Source: JACZWL01 sp046756445
GTDB taxonomy: Bacteria; Pseudomonadota; Gammaproteobacteria; Steroidobacterales; Woeseiaceae
Assembly: GCA_046756445.1 (NCBI GenBank)
Contig: JBHHWI010000022.1
Coordinates: forward strand, 1-31,374
Length of the DNA stretch: 31,374 nt
Reading direction: 5' to 3'
The notes beneath the pieces are model-generated. The model did not search any database. It saw nothing but the letters and a program-made list of their open reading frames with translations, and was not told where the DNA came from. Below, one piece after another: positions 1 through 7,768 of the stretch (its first letter is position 1; each line of letters starts with the position of its first letter). The position numbers and the translations under genes were made by a program.

Positions 1-33
1 CAAAATCATGACCATCTCGGCAATCTCGGGCGG

Positions 34-55
34 TCTCGTGCAATTTTCAGGCTAG
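34..55 (-). repeat. Left-end copy of a 22-base inverted repeat
   Basis: Read on the minus strand, this segment begins CTAGCCTGAA and ends TTGCACGAGA. It matches 21 of 22 bases of a segment at the right end of the window (31320-31341, plus strand). Both copies read outward toward the window edges, and weaker similarity continues about 12 bases further out (CGAGATT against CGGGATT). This arrangement suggests the ends of related insertion sequences or another dispersed repeat, but no transposase is present to confirm it. The rest of 1-181 holds no convincing gene. A minus-strand ATG at 13-15 leaves only five codons before the edge. Confidence 0.5.
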
Positions 56-181
56 CTGTGGATTCCCGATTGGATGAAAGCTACGGCATCGTGCCGAAAG
101 GCTCTCCTGTTGCGGTGGGCTCCGATCCTCCTACCCAGCCGCCCAATCCACCGGCGCCTGGCGCTAGTTGCCGCGTCTGGC

Positions 182-1207
182 TTAACCGCCAAGGCGATAC
201 ATTTCTACCTTTGCTTCTGTGCGCCGGAGCTCGCCGCGGACCTCGCTATACCGATTCCGGCGCTCCGACCAGGATGAGCGAATACGCTCTGCCAGATTCT
301 TACGGTCGCTTACACTGCTAAGAAGCGGCCGCAGGTTGATTCCTTGACCTGAAAACAGACACGTGTGGAACATGCCGTCCGCGGATACTCTGCCGCGAGA
401 GCACTGCCCGCAGAAAGGCTCAGTTATTGAATTGATCAGGCCGATTTCGCCTGCGCCGTCTTCAAAAAAGTACCGGCGCGCGGTTTCTCCTGGATATCGA
501 CTTGCCAGTGGTCGAAGTGGCCAGCAATCATGAATCCGGTTCAACAATTCCGAACCCGGCACTACGCGATCCGGACTCCACTGATTGCTGATGCCGACAT
601 CCATATATTCGATCAGCCGGAGTATATGACCGCTACCACGAAAGTGCCGAACCATGTCCAGAACCGTGTGATCATTCACTCCTCGCTGAACCACGGTATT
701 AATCTTCAGCTCGCCAAATCCGGATCTTTCTGCGGCATCAATGCCCGCAAGCACTTGCGCCACCGACCCTCGGCCGCCGGTTATCTCTGCAAACACCTCT
801 TCGTCGAGGCTGTCCAGACTGACGGTGATACGGCCCAGCCCCGCATGTGCCAGGTCCTGTGCCATTTGTGGCAATAGAATTCCGTTGGTAATAAGAGCCA
901 GGTCCTTCACGCCGGCAATTCCAGCAAGCCGTTCGACCAGGCTCACCAAACCGGGCCGCAATAATGGTTCACCACCTGTGATGCGTATCTTGGCGACGCC
1001 CAAATCTACGAACGCTATTACCAATCGCTCTATTTCTACATCGCTCAGCAGCCTTTTCCTGGGCAGAAATTCGCCACGGACGTTTGACGCGTCCGGCGGC
1101 ATGCAGTAGCCGCAGCGAAAATTGCAACGATCGATTATCGAGATCCTCAGATCCCGCAATGGCCGTGTCAGGGCGTCGTGTATTAGAGGTCTACTCTTGG
1201 CTTCCAT
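182..1207 (-). CDS. moaA: GTP 3',8-cyclase MoaA (radical SAM, molybdenum cofactor synthesis)
   Basis: MoaA carries out the first step of molybdenum cofactor synthesis, turning GTP into 3',8-cyclo-7,8-dihydro-GTP with S-adenosylmethionine. The 341-residue length is normal. The radical-SAM cluster motif is C28-x3-C32-x2-C35, and a glycine-rich SAM motif (TGGEPLLRPG) lies at about 77-86. The second, GTP-binding [4Fe-4S] cluster has ligands C266, C269 and C283 (C-x2-C-x13-C). The chain ends in the conserved Gly-Gly. The ATG lies 31 bases after the narK2 stop, so this is probably the last gene of the nitrate reductase operon. Its placement fits a supply of cofactor for NarG. No other moa or moe gene is in the window, so this may be a second copy dedicated to the operon. 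Confidence 0.93.
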   Translation of the reverse strand: MEAKSRPLIHDALTRPLRDLRISIIDRCNFRCGYCMPPDASNVRGEFLPRKRLLSDVEIERLVIAFVDLGVAKIRITGGEPLLRPGLVSLVERLAGIAGVKDLALITNGILLPQMAQDLAHAGLGRITVSLDSLDEEVFAEITGGRGSVAQVLAGIDAAERSGFGELKINTVVQRGVNDHTVLDMVRHFRGSGHILRLIEYMDVGISNQWSPDRVVPGSELLNRIHDCWPLRPLASRYPGETARRYFFEDGAGEIGLINSITEPFCGQCSRGRVSADGMFHTCLFSGQGINLRPLLSSVSDRKNLAERIRSSWSERRNRYSEVRGELRRTEAKVEMYRLGG

Positions 1208-1238
1208 GTTGTCGACGCAAGCTGCTACTTCTCCCCCT

Positions 1239-2843
1239 TCAAGGGTTTTTCACATATGCATTCGGTCGCAGGTAGAACCACCAGTTCAACACGAGGCATA
1301 CGCCGTAGAACAGGGCAAACCCGTAAAGGGCATACTCCGGTGTCGTCGCCTTGATTTGCTCGCCAAATACCTTGGGAATGATAAAGGCTCCGTAAGCCGC
1401 CACCGCGGATGTCCAGCCCAGCGCTGGTCCTGCCTGCTCTGCATTAAACACCATGGCGATGGTTCTAAAGGTTGAGCCATTGCCTACACCCGTGGCGGTA
1501 AACAAAACAATAAACAAGACAAAGAACGGCCAGAAATACTGTTCCGGAGTGGCTGATTTGTAGGCCGCGGACATGAAATAAGCCACTCCCAGGGCGGACG
1601 TGATCATCACAATGGAGACAACCTGCGTGACCTTGGCGCCCCCGACTTTATCCGAAATCCAGCCCCCGACCGGGCGGATCAAGGCGCCGATAAACGGGCC
1701 CATCCAAGCAAACATCAGGGCGCTGGGCCCATTAGGATTCACTGTATCATGCGTAAGAACGCCATCTGGACCTGCAATGTGGCTAAAGCCAAAAACCACT
1801 TTGATGGATAAGGGAAATGCCGCCGAGTAGCCAATGAATGAACCGAAGGTCATGGTGTAGATTATGGTCATTGCCCAGGTGTGTTTATTTTCAAAAATCT
1901 TGTATTGCCGCTTCAGGTTTTGCTGCAATCCGCCCGTAGTGAGATAGCGCATTAACAAGACTGTTGCTGCAATAATCAACGGTAAGACAACCCATTTGCT
2001 CAAAAGTGCTATGCCGGTCGGCGCAGGCAGAAGCAGATACAGGCCCGTTGCCGCGGTTACCAAACCAATCACCAACAGTCCACTGATCTTCAGGAATGCG
2101 GTTATTGGCGAGCCCGGGTGCGGCGTGACTGTTTCGGTGACAATATTGTTCATGCCGAACCAGCCGGCAAATGCGAGTGGAACCAGAAATACAAGCCAGA
2201 CAAATCCGGCATTATGAATGTAGGTATCTGTTCCGGCAGCAATTTTTCCGATCAGGGTGCCGCTGGTATTGACCAGGGTCATCGCTTCGCCACCAAAAAT
2301 GCCGATGGTCATCATCAGGGGCACCAGGATCTGCATGGTGGTGACACCGAAGTTACCGAGACCGGCATTGAGTCCCAGTGAGGTCCCTTGTACGCGTTTC
2401 GGAAAAAAGAAACTGATATTTGACATGGAGGAGGCAAAGTTGCCGCCACCAAAGCCGGAAAGCAGGGCCAGGATCTGAAAGACCCACAGCGGTGTATCTA
2501 TGTTCTGTAACGCAATGCCCGCGCCAAAGGCCGGCAACATCAACAATGCCGTGGTAAAGAAAATTGTATTTCTTCCACCGGCTATGCGGATGAAGAAAGT
2601 ACTCGGAATCCTCAGGGTGGCGCCGGTCAAACCGGCAATTGACATTAATGTAAAAAGTTCTATTTGTGAAAACGGAAAACCCAGATTGAGCATCTGCACG
2701 GTAATGATGCCCCACATCAGCCAAACCGCAAAACCACAAAGCAGGCTCGGGATTGATATCCAGAGATTTCGCGTCGCTATCTTCTTTCCTGTGGACTTCC
2801 AAAACTCGTCATCTTCAACTTCCCACTTTCTTAAATCACTCAT
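1239..2843 (-). CDS. narK: NarK2-type nitrate/nitrite antiporter (MFS)
   Basis: This 534-residue major facilitator carries about twelve to fourteen hydrophobic segments and belongs to the nitrate/nitrite porter family. Two glycine-rich nitrate-signature stretches are visible, GLNAGLGNFG at about 157-166 and GWTSAVAAYG at about 476-485. An arginine-containing RPVGGWISDKVGG motif precedes the second half. By family knowledge it exchanges cytoplasmic nitrite for nitrate, or imports nitrate with protons, across the inner membrane. It follows the hemerythrin-linked NarK by 30 bases and precedes moaA by 31. Paired NarK1/NarK2 transporters beside narGHJI are common in denitrifying proteobacteria. 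The ATG start has only a weak upstream AGG. Confidence 0.9.
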   Translation of the reverse strand: MSDLRKWEVEDDEFWKSTGKKIATRNLWISIPSLLCGFAVWLMWGIITVQMLNLGFPFSQIELFTLMSIAGLTGATLRIPSTFFIRIAGGRNTIFFTTALLMLPAFGAGIALQNIDTPLWVFQILALLSGFGGGNFASSMSNISFFFPKRVQGTSLGLNAGLGNFGVTTMQILVPLMMTIGIFGGEAMTLVNTSGTLIGKIAAGTDTYIHNAGFVWLVFLVPLAFAGWFGMNNIVTETVTPHPGSPITAFLKISGLLVIGLVTAATGLYLLLPAPTGIALLSKWVVLPLIIAATVLLMRYLTTGGLQQNLKRQYKIFENKHTWAMTIIYTMTFGSFIGYSAAFPLSIKVVFGFSHIAGPDGVLTHDTVNPNGPSALMFAWMGPFIGALIRPVGGWISDKVGGAKVTQVVSIVMITSALGVAYFMSAAYKSATPEQYFWPFFVLFIVLFTATGVGNGSTFRTIAMVFNAEQAGPALGWTSAVAAYGAFIIPKVFGEQIKATTPEYALYGFALFYGVCLVLNWWFYLRPNAYVKNP

Positions 2844-2873
2844 CGTTTAACCTGCTTAGTTTGGTTTTGAGGC

Positions 2874-4778
2874 CTAAGTTAGATAGGCAGCATCTTTTTT
2901 GTCCTCGTCGAGAATATGCCCCGGAAACCATATTCTGAGAAAGGCCATAAGTTCGTTCATATCCGCTGCACTGGCTTTCGCAACCTTCTCTTGCCAACCC
3001 AAAAGTTCCTCGCGCAGGCGAACGTGCATCTTCTTGTGCCTTTCGAAGTCTGGACAATGATTCTCCTCCAGTAGTTTTTCTTCATATGCGAAATGGCGGT
3101 TGGTGTAATTAATGAGCTTGCTCACGACCGGAGCAAACTGGTCATAGGTGCCACCTTCCTGAACCACTTCATCTATTTCGTTGATTAAGCTCATAATGCG
3201 TTTATGCTGGCCGTCGATCGCCTTAATGCCGACGCTGAACTCTTCATCCCAACTAAGCAGCGGTTTCAGGAAATTGCCGGCACCCGCCCGTACCAAGCTG
3301 GCAAACTTCGCTTCAAAACCGGATGGCAGCCTGGACAATCTCATGACCGTCCTATGCATCCACCACAGACAGATGATCGACAGGAGCAACATGAACATCC
3401 AGGCGCTGGTCCACAAGCCGCTCCACGCCAGCAGGTATCCAAAGATAACCGGGCAGAAGAAACCACCGAGACCCCCGAGCACGCCTACCATGCCGCCCAC
3501 CACCCCGACCTGTTCTGGGAAGTAGTCCGGGATGTGCTTGTACACCGCAGCTTTGCCGATGCCCCACGCGCTGCCCAGGACCATGACCAATACTGCAAAA
3601 ATCCACACATTGGCCTGGGAGTAGATCATCGTCACGCCTTTGGCCAGCAACTCTCGTCCCCTGACACGCTGGCCTACTTCTACAACGGCTTCCTGCCAGG
3701 TGTCCTTGGTGGGAAGAACCATGATACGGTCGTCCACGTCTTCGAAATCTTTTTCGCTTTGCTTAAGCTGGTAGACCTGATCATTGACCACGATTCGAGT
3801 GTCCGTAACCTCGGTCACCACACCGGAGCTTTGGGCAATGATCCCTCTCCCTTGCGAGTAGATCTCCATTTTGGGAAATACCAGCATGAAGCTGATGAGC
3901 ACAGACACGCCGAGCACCCAGTACATGACCGCGCGGGCGCCCCATTTGTCGGACATCCAGCCCCCCACGGCCCGAATGACCCCGGAAGGAAAACTGAACA
4001 GGGCCGCCAGGAAGCCGGCCGTGACCAGCGGCAGATAGTAGACATTGACGACATAAGGCACCAACCACTGGGAAAAGGCCACAAAGCAGCCAAATACCAG
4101 AAAATAATACAGTCCAAAGCGCCATACCCGCATGTCGCTTAACGGCTGCAGCATAGCTGCCATGTTTTTTCCATGGGTGGCGGGTTTCTTGTTCTCGGCA
4201 AACACAAAAAACAGAATGCCCATGACGACCAACATTGCAGCATAGTAAACGGGTAGCTGACGCCAGCCTTCGATATGGGCACCATGTTCGGTAAGCGTAT
4301 TCAACAGTGTTGGCGCAAAAACCAAGGTCAGTGCCGCGCCCGCGTTTCCCGCGCCGAATATACCTAAGGCCGTTCCCTGATTTTTTTTCGGATACCACAC
4401 CGATGTATAGGCAATGCCAATGGCAAAACTTACCCCCGACAGGCCGAAACCAAAGCTGTAGGCGGCGAATTCCGGAAAGCTGTCCGCAGTGGAAAGCAAA
4501 TACATCGGCACGGCGCATACGAAGAACAAGGTCCCATAAACGGGCTTGCCGCCAAACTTATCCGTCAGCATGCCCGCGGGCAGGCGAAAAACCGAACCCG
4601 TCAGGACGGGGATACCCAACAACCAGCCGAATTCCACGGGCCCCCAGTCAAATACCTGATTGGATGCCAGAAAGGTTACGAGCACGCCGTTCAGCATCCA
4701 TACCGAAAAAAATATGGTGAATGCCGTCGTATTTAGGAACAGAGCTTTATGTGATTTCGCGGTCGCTACTTTTTCCAC
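2874..4778 (-). CDS. narK: NarK-type nitrate transporter fused to a C-terminal bacteriohemerythrin domain
   Basis: The first ~480 of 634 residues form a NarK1-type MFS transporter of about 12 helices, with signatures FGAGNAGAA (141-149) and GGMVGVLGGLGG (428-439). After a short linker, residues ~506-634 form a full hemerythrin domain. All seven di-iron ligands are visible: H525, H562, E566, H581, H585, H621 and D626. Counting helices from a cytoplasmic N-terminus puts the hemerythrin domain in the cytoplasm. Residues ~303-386 between helices 9 and 10 form an extra, mostly polar and apparently beta-rich periplasmic loop. The start is GTG with an AGAGAG site 8 bases upstream. It lies 104 bases after narI. 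Transport is the likely main function. Hemerythrin domains bind O2 or NO, so the fusion may gate or protect transport; that is inference. Confidence 0.9.
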   Translation of the reverse strand: MEKVATAKSHKALFLNTTAFTIFFSVWMLNGVLVTFLASNQVFDWGPVEFGWLLGIPVLTGSVFRLPAGMLTDKFGGKPVYGTLFFVCAVPMYLLSTADSFPEFAAYSFGFGLSGVSFAIGIAYTSVWYPKKNQGTALGIFGAGNAGAALTLVFAPTLLNTLTEHGAHIEGWRQLPVYYAAMLVVMGILFFVFAENKKPATHGKNMAAMLQPLSDMRVWRFGLYYFLVFGCFVAFSQWLVPYVVNVYYLPLVTAGFLAALFSFPSGVIRAVGGWMSDKWGARAVMYWVLGVSVLISFMLVFPKMEIYSQGRGIIAQSSGVVTEVTDTRIVVNDQVYQLKQSEKDFEDVDDRIMVLPTKDTWQEAVVEVGQRVRGRELLAKGVTMIYSQANVWIFAVLVMVLGSAWGIGKAAVYKHIPDYFPEQVGVVGGMVGVLGGLGGFFCPVIFGYLLAWSGLWTSAWMFMLLLSIICLWWMHRTVMRLSRLPSGFEAKFASLVRAGAGNFLKPLLSWDEEFSVGIKAIDGQHKRIMSLINEIDEVVQEGGTYDQFAPVVSKLINYTNRHFAYEEKLLEENHCPDFERHKKMHVRLREELLGWQEKVAKASAADMNELMAFLRIWFPGHILDEDKKDAAYLT

Positions 4779-4882
4779 GGCAAAATCTCTCTAACTACTA
4801 CGGAAAGGTTCATGCACCACAGGAGCGCGAAAGTATCGTCCGCGCAAAAATCAAGAATGTCTCAGAGTTTTCTGAAAGCTCC

Positions 4883-5581
4883 TTATTTTTTCAATGCCAC
4901 GTACTTTCTCATGGAAATAAAGGGCCTGGTAATGTATCCGAAAGGATAGCTAAAAATATGCACCAGTTTGGTAAACGGGAGATACGCAAAAAAGAGGAGT
5001 GCAAAGATAATGTGAAGCTTGTTGACAAGCGGAACGCCTGCAATCATCGACACATCCGGTTGCAATTTGACAATGCTGCCCAGCCAAGGCCCTACCGAAT
5101 AGGATATTCCAAAGACCAGTTCTACAGCGGATTGGTAAAGCCCAATTCCACTGATAACAATCAGGAACAAGAGAACGATGTAATCATCTGGCGTGCTCAT
5201 TGCCTTTACCCGCGCGAAGGTGATTCTTCGCACAAGCGCCCATACTATCCCGTAGAGAAAGAGGATCCCGCCCCCTAGCCCCGCCCATCTGAAGAAATCA
5301 ACCCAGGAGGCGAGGTTGTATGCGCCTCCGATAAGTCCTGCAACATGCGCAAAAAACAGGATAACTATGCCCCAGTGCAGGCAGAGGGATGCAGGGCCTA
5401 TGGAGGCACGGCCAAAGAATCCGGTGGAGCGGGTTGTCCACAGATAATCCCCGCGGGCGCTCCAGTCCCATTTGCCTCTGTAGCCGCTCATTATTCCGCT
5501 AAAGCCACGGTATATCACGCCACCGAAGAACAGGACGACGGTAATGTAAGTCAAGCCGACAAAAAAGAAACTATCCCACAT
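4883..5581 (-). CDS. narI: Respiratory nitrate reductase gamma subunit NarI (cytochrome b)
   Basis: NarI anchors NarGH to the inner membrane, oxidises quinol on the periplasmic side and passes electrons through two b hemes to NarH. At 232 residues it has the usual length and five hydrophobic helices. The four heme-ligand histidines are present at H69, H79, H190 and H208. Their spacings of 10 and 18 match E. coli H55/H65 and H186/H204. The ATG overlaps the end of narJ by 11 bases, so translation is probably coupled. Keeping all heme ligands argues for a functional quinol-linked or cytochrome-linked membrane complex. Confidence 0.95.
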   Translation of the reverse strand: MWDSFFFVGLTYITVVLFFGGVIYRGFSGIMSGYRGKWDWSARGDYLWTTRSTGFFGRASIGPASLCLHWGIVILFFAHVAGLIGGAYNLASWVDFFRWAGLGGGILFLYGIVWALVRRITFARVKAMSTPDDYIVLLFLIVISGIGLYQSAVELVFGISYSVGPWLGSIVKLQPDVSMIAGVPLVNKLHIIFALLFFAYLPFTKLVHIFSYPFGYITRPFISMRKYVALKK

Positions 5582-6197
5582 TGGCTCGCACCTTTTCTTC
5601 TCGTTGCTTTGGCAACGGTTCTGTTTTTGACTCCATACTCACAATTTTCTCCAATGCATCGAGGAGATAAAGATATGGTGTTCGCAACTCTTCCAGCCGC
5701 GAACGCATCGGAGGCAAATATGGTAGGAAATAATCCTTGATGAGTTTTTCTCTCACGGGGTCGTCTTTTGATTCGGCGGTCAGAGAAAGGAAGTCCACCA
5801 TTAACGGCAGGTAATCCGGCAACTCTTTTCCATTCGGCAATTGCCCGAAATGTTTATAGATGCCAGTCAGCTCTATCATGTATTCGTTCCTATCGGAAAC
5901 CGCAGAGCCGGCACATGTCTTCGGTTCGTCATAGCTATGGCTGCCAAGATACAGTGCGCATTGAGGATCCAATTCGAATAAATCAATATAGTCTTCTTCG
6001 GCAATGGCATTCTGTCTGAGGAACGTGGAAAGCAATTTCGCACTCTCCTTACTAATGCTCTCCAGGCGCTTAACCACTTCTTCGGCATGCTTCCTGATAT
6101 CGTCCCACGTTGCGTCCGCTTCGTACGGGCTGCACCACAACTCGGCTATGAGCGCATAAACATCTTTCAATATTTGCTGCCGCTGCTTACTACTCAT
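5571..6197 (-). CDS. narJ: Nitrate reductase assembly chaperone NarJ (delta subunit)
   Basis: NarJ is the TorD-like chaperone that holds apo-NarGH in the cytoplasm while the molybdenum cofactor and Fe-S clusters are inserted. This copy has 208 residues and looks all-helical. It contains the family motif YIDLFELDPQCALYLGSHSY at about 72-91 and a second conserved segment, YLPPMRSRLEEL, near 160-171. The last ~20 residues are charged and likely flexible. It overlaps narH by 8 bases and narI by 11 bases, the usual narGHJI arrangement. Confidence 0.94.
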   Translation of the reverse strand: MSSKQRQQILKDVYALIAELWCSPYEADATWDDIRKHAEEVVKRLESISKESAKLLSTFLRQNAIAEEDYIDLFELDPQCALYLGSHSYDEPKTCAGSAVSDRNEYMIELTGIYKHFGQLPNGKELPDYLPLMVDFLSLTAESKDDPVREKLIKDYFLPYLPPMRSRLEELRTPYLYLLDALEKIVSMESKTEPLPKQREEKVRANVG

Positions 6198-7758
6198 AGT
6201 CTTTCGAGCCCGTGTGATACGATTTGTGATAACTCTTTCTTCTTTTCATGGGCGACCAGGGAGTCATCTGTTCAAACCCGGCCATGCCACGCTCGGTATA
6301 CGGACTGATGTCGGCATCTTCGCGTTTTGTCGTAGGAACAACAAAGCGTTCGTTGTAAAAAGAAAGAGACACTCCCCGCACTATTCCTTTTGCATCTGCT
6401 TCGCTCAATCCCACTTCGTCGAGTACTGCCACATCGGGCTTATTCTCCACCCTTATGCTTCTTTGGTAGTGTCTCACTGCAAGTTGACGCAGAAGCGACT
6501 TCTTCACCACTTCTTCATTGCCGGCGCCAAACATGCTGGCAAGATACTTGACGGGCACACGGAACTTGTCCAATTCGTCAAGGCCAAGAAGCGGGCCATT
6601 TGACGGTTTTTCCATATCAAAGACATCTGTATCCGAAGGAGAGTCCTTTCCTGCGCTGGTAATGATGGGTGCCAAAGGCGGAATGTAAAAGAGGCTGGGC
6701 AAGGTCCTGAATTCGGGATGAAGTGGAAGTGCCAATTCCCATTTCTTGACGAGTTTATAAATGGGCGAGCGCTGGGCGGCGTCAATCCAATCGTCGCTCA
6801 TGCCCTCTTTCTTGGCCGCTTCTATCACCACTGGGTCAAAGGGGTCCAGAATGATCTCTCTTTGTGCCTCCACAAGATCTTCGTCGTCTGCCAATGCGGC
6901 TTCTTCTACCCGATCCATATCATAGAGAAGGACTCCGAAGGCGCGGATCTTGCCCACGCAGGAATGGAAACAAACAGGAGGCAAGCCCGCCTCAATTCTC
7001 GGGTAGCAGAGAATGCATTTTTCCATCTTCCCGCTGGCCCAGTTGTAATAGGGCTTCTTATACGGGCAGGAAGAGATGCAGTAGCGCCAGTTGCGGCATC
7101 TGTCCTGATCAATGAGAACGATACCATCCTCTTCTCTTTTATAGGCGGCACCGGATGGACAGGCGCCCGCACAACCAGGATTCAGGCAGTGATTGCAAAT
7201 CCGGGGAAGATAGAAATAGAAGACGTCTCTGAACTTGAGCGTCGCTTCCATCTCCTCTTCGCTCATTTCCGCGAAATTCACGTCGTACTTCCCGGTAACG
7301 TGGGCGCCACCGGCGTTATCTTCCCAATTCACTCCCCAGTTGATGGGCACATCTTCCTTCTCCGTGACCATGGATTTAGGTCTGCCAACCGGTTGCTGTT
7401 TACTTTGTTTGGAAGAATGCAGGTCATCGTAGGTGAAGGTATATACATCACCTTCACCGTAGTAATCCGCCATTTCGGGCATGTGGGGATTAAAAAAGAG
7501 ATTGGAGAGCATGTAGCCCTTACCGCCATAGCGCAGTTTCAGCTTGTTGCCATTCTTCACCCATCCTCCCTTCCATTCATCCTGGTTTTCCCATTGCTTG
7601 GGATAGCCGATGCCCGGCTTGGTTTCCACATTGTTCCACCACATGTATTCGGCCCCTTCCCTGTTGGTCCATACATTCTTGCAGGCAACCGTACAGGTAT
7701 TGCAGCCAATACACTTTTCCAGGTTGAAGGACATGCTTAACTGTGCTTTTACTTTCAT
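6190..7758 (-). CDS. narH: Respiratory nitrate reductase beta subunit NarH (Fe-S)
   Basis: This electron-transfer subunit of 522 residues carries four Fe-S clusters between NarI and NarG. Cysteines sit in groups at C16/C19/C22/C26, C188/C191/C196/C200, C221/C227/C231 and C248/C251/C263/C267. W224 stands where the fourth cysteine of one group would be (CRNWRYC), as in E. coli NarH, where it specifies a [3Fe-4S] cluster. The ATG lies 10 bases after the narG stop, preceded by AGAGA. The sequence is close to E. coli NarH through much of its length. Cytoplasmic nitrite oxidoreductase beta subunits (NxrB) are close relatives and cannot be excluded by inspection. Confidence 0.95.
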   Translation of the reverse strand: MKVKAQLSMSFNLEKCIGCNTCTVACKNVWTNREGAEYMWWNNVETKPGIGYPKQWENQDEWKGGWVKNGNKLKLRYGGKGYMLSNLFFNPHMPEMADYYGEGDVYTFTYDDLHSSKQSKQQPVGRPKSMVTEKEDVPINWGVNWEDNAGGAHVTGKYDVNFAEMSEEEMEATLKFRDVFYFYLPRICNHCLNPGCAGACPSGAAYKREEDGIVLIDQDRCRNWRYCISSCPYKKPYYNWASGKMEKCILCYPRIEAGLPPVCFHSCVGKIRAFGVLLYDMDRVEEAALADDEDLVEAQREIILDPFDPVVIEAAKKEGMSDDWIDAAQRSPIYKLVKKWELALPLHPEFRTLPSLFYIPPLAPIITSAGKDSPSDTDVFDMEKPSNGPLLGLDELDKFRVPVKYLASMFGAGNEEVVKKSLLRQLAVRHYQRSIRVENKPDVAVLDEVGLSEADAKGIVRGVSLSFYNERFVVPTTKREDADISPYTERGMAGFEQMTPWSPMKRRKSYHKSYHTGSKDYE

Positions 7759-7768
7759 GGTCTCTTAT

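Noticed and set aside
6718..7740. A 340-codon plus-strand frame opposite narH
   Set aside because: It is antisense to all the Fe-S motifs of narH; its composition is that of a shadow frame.
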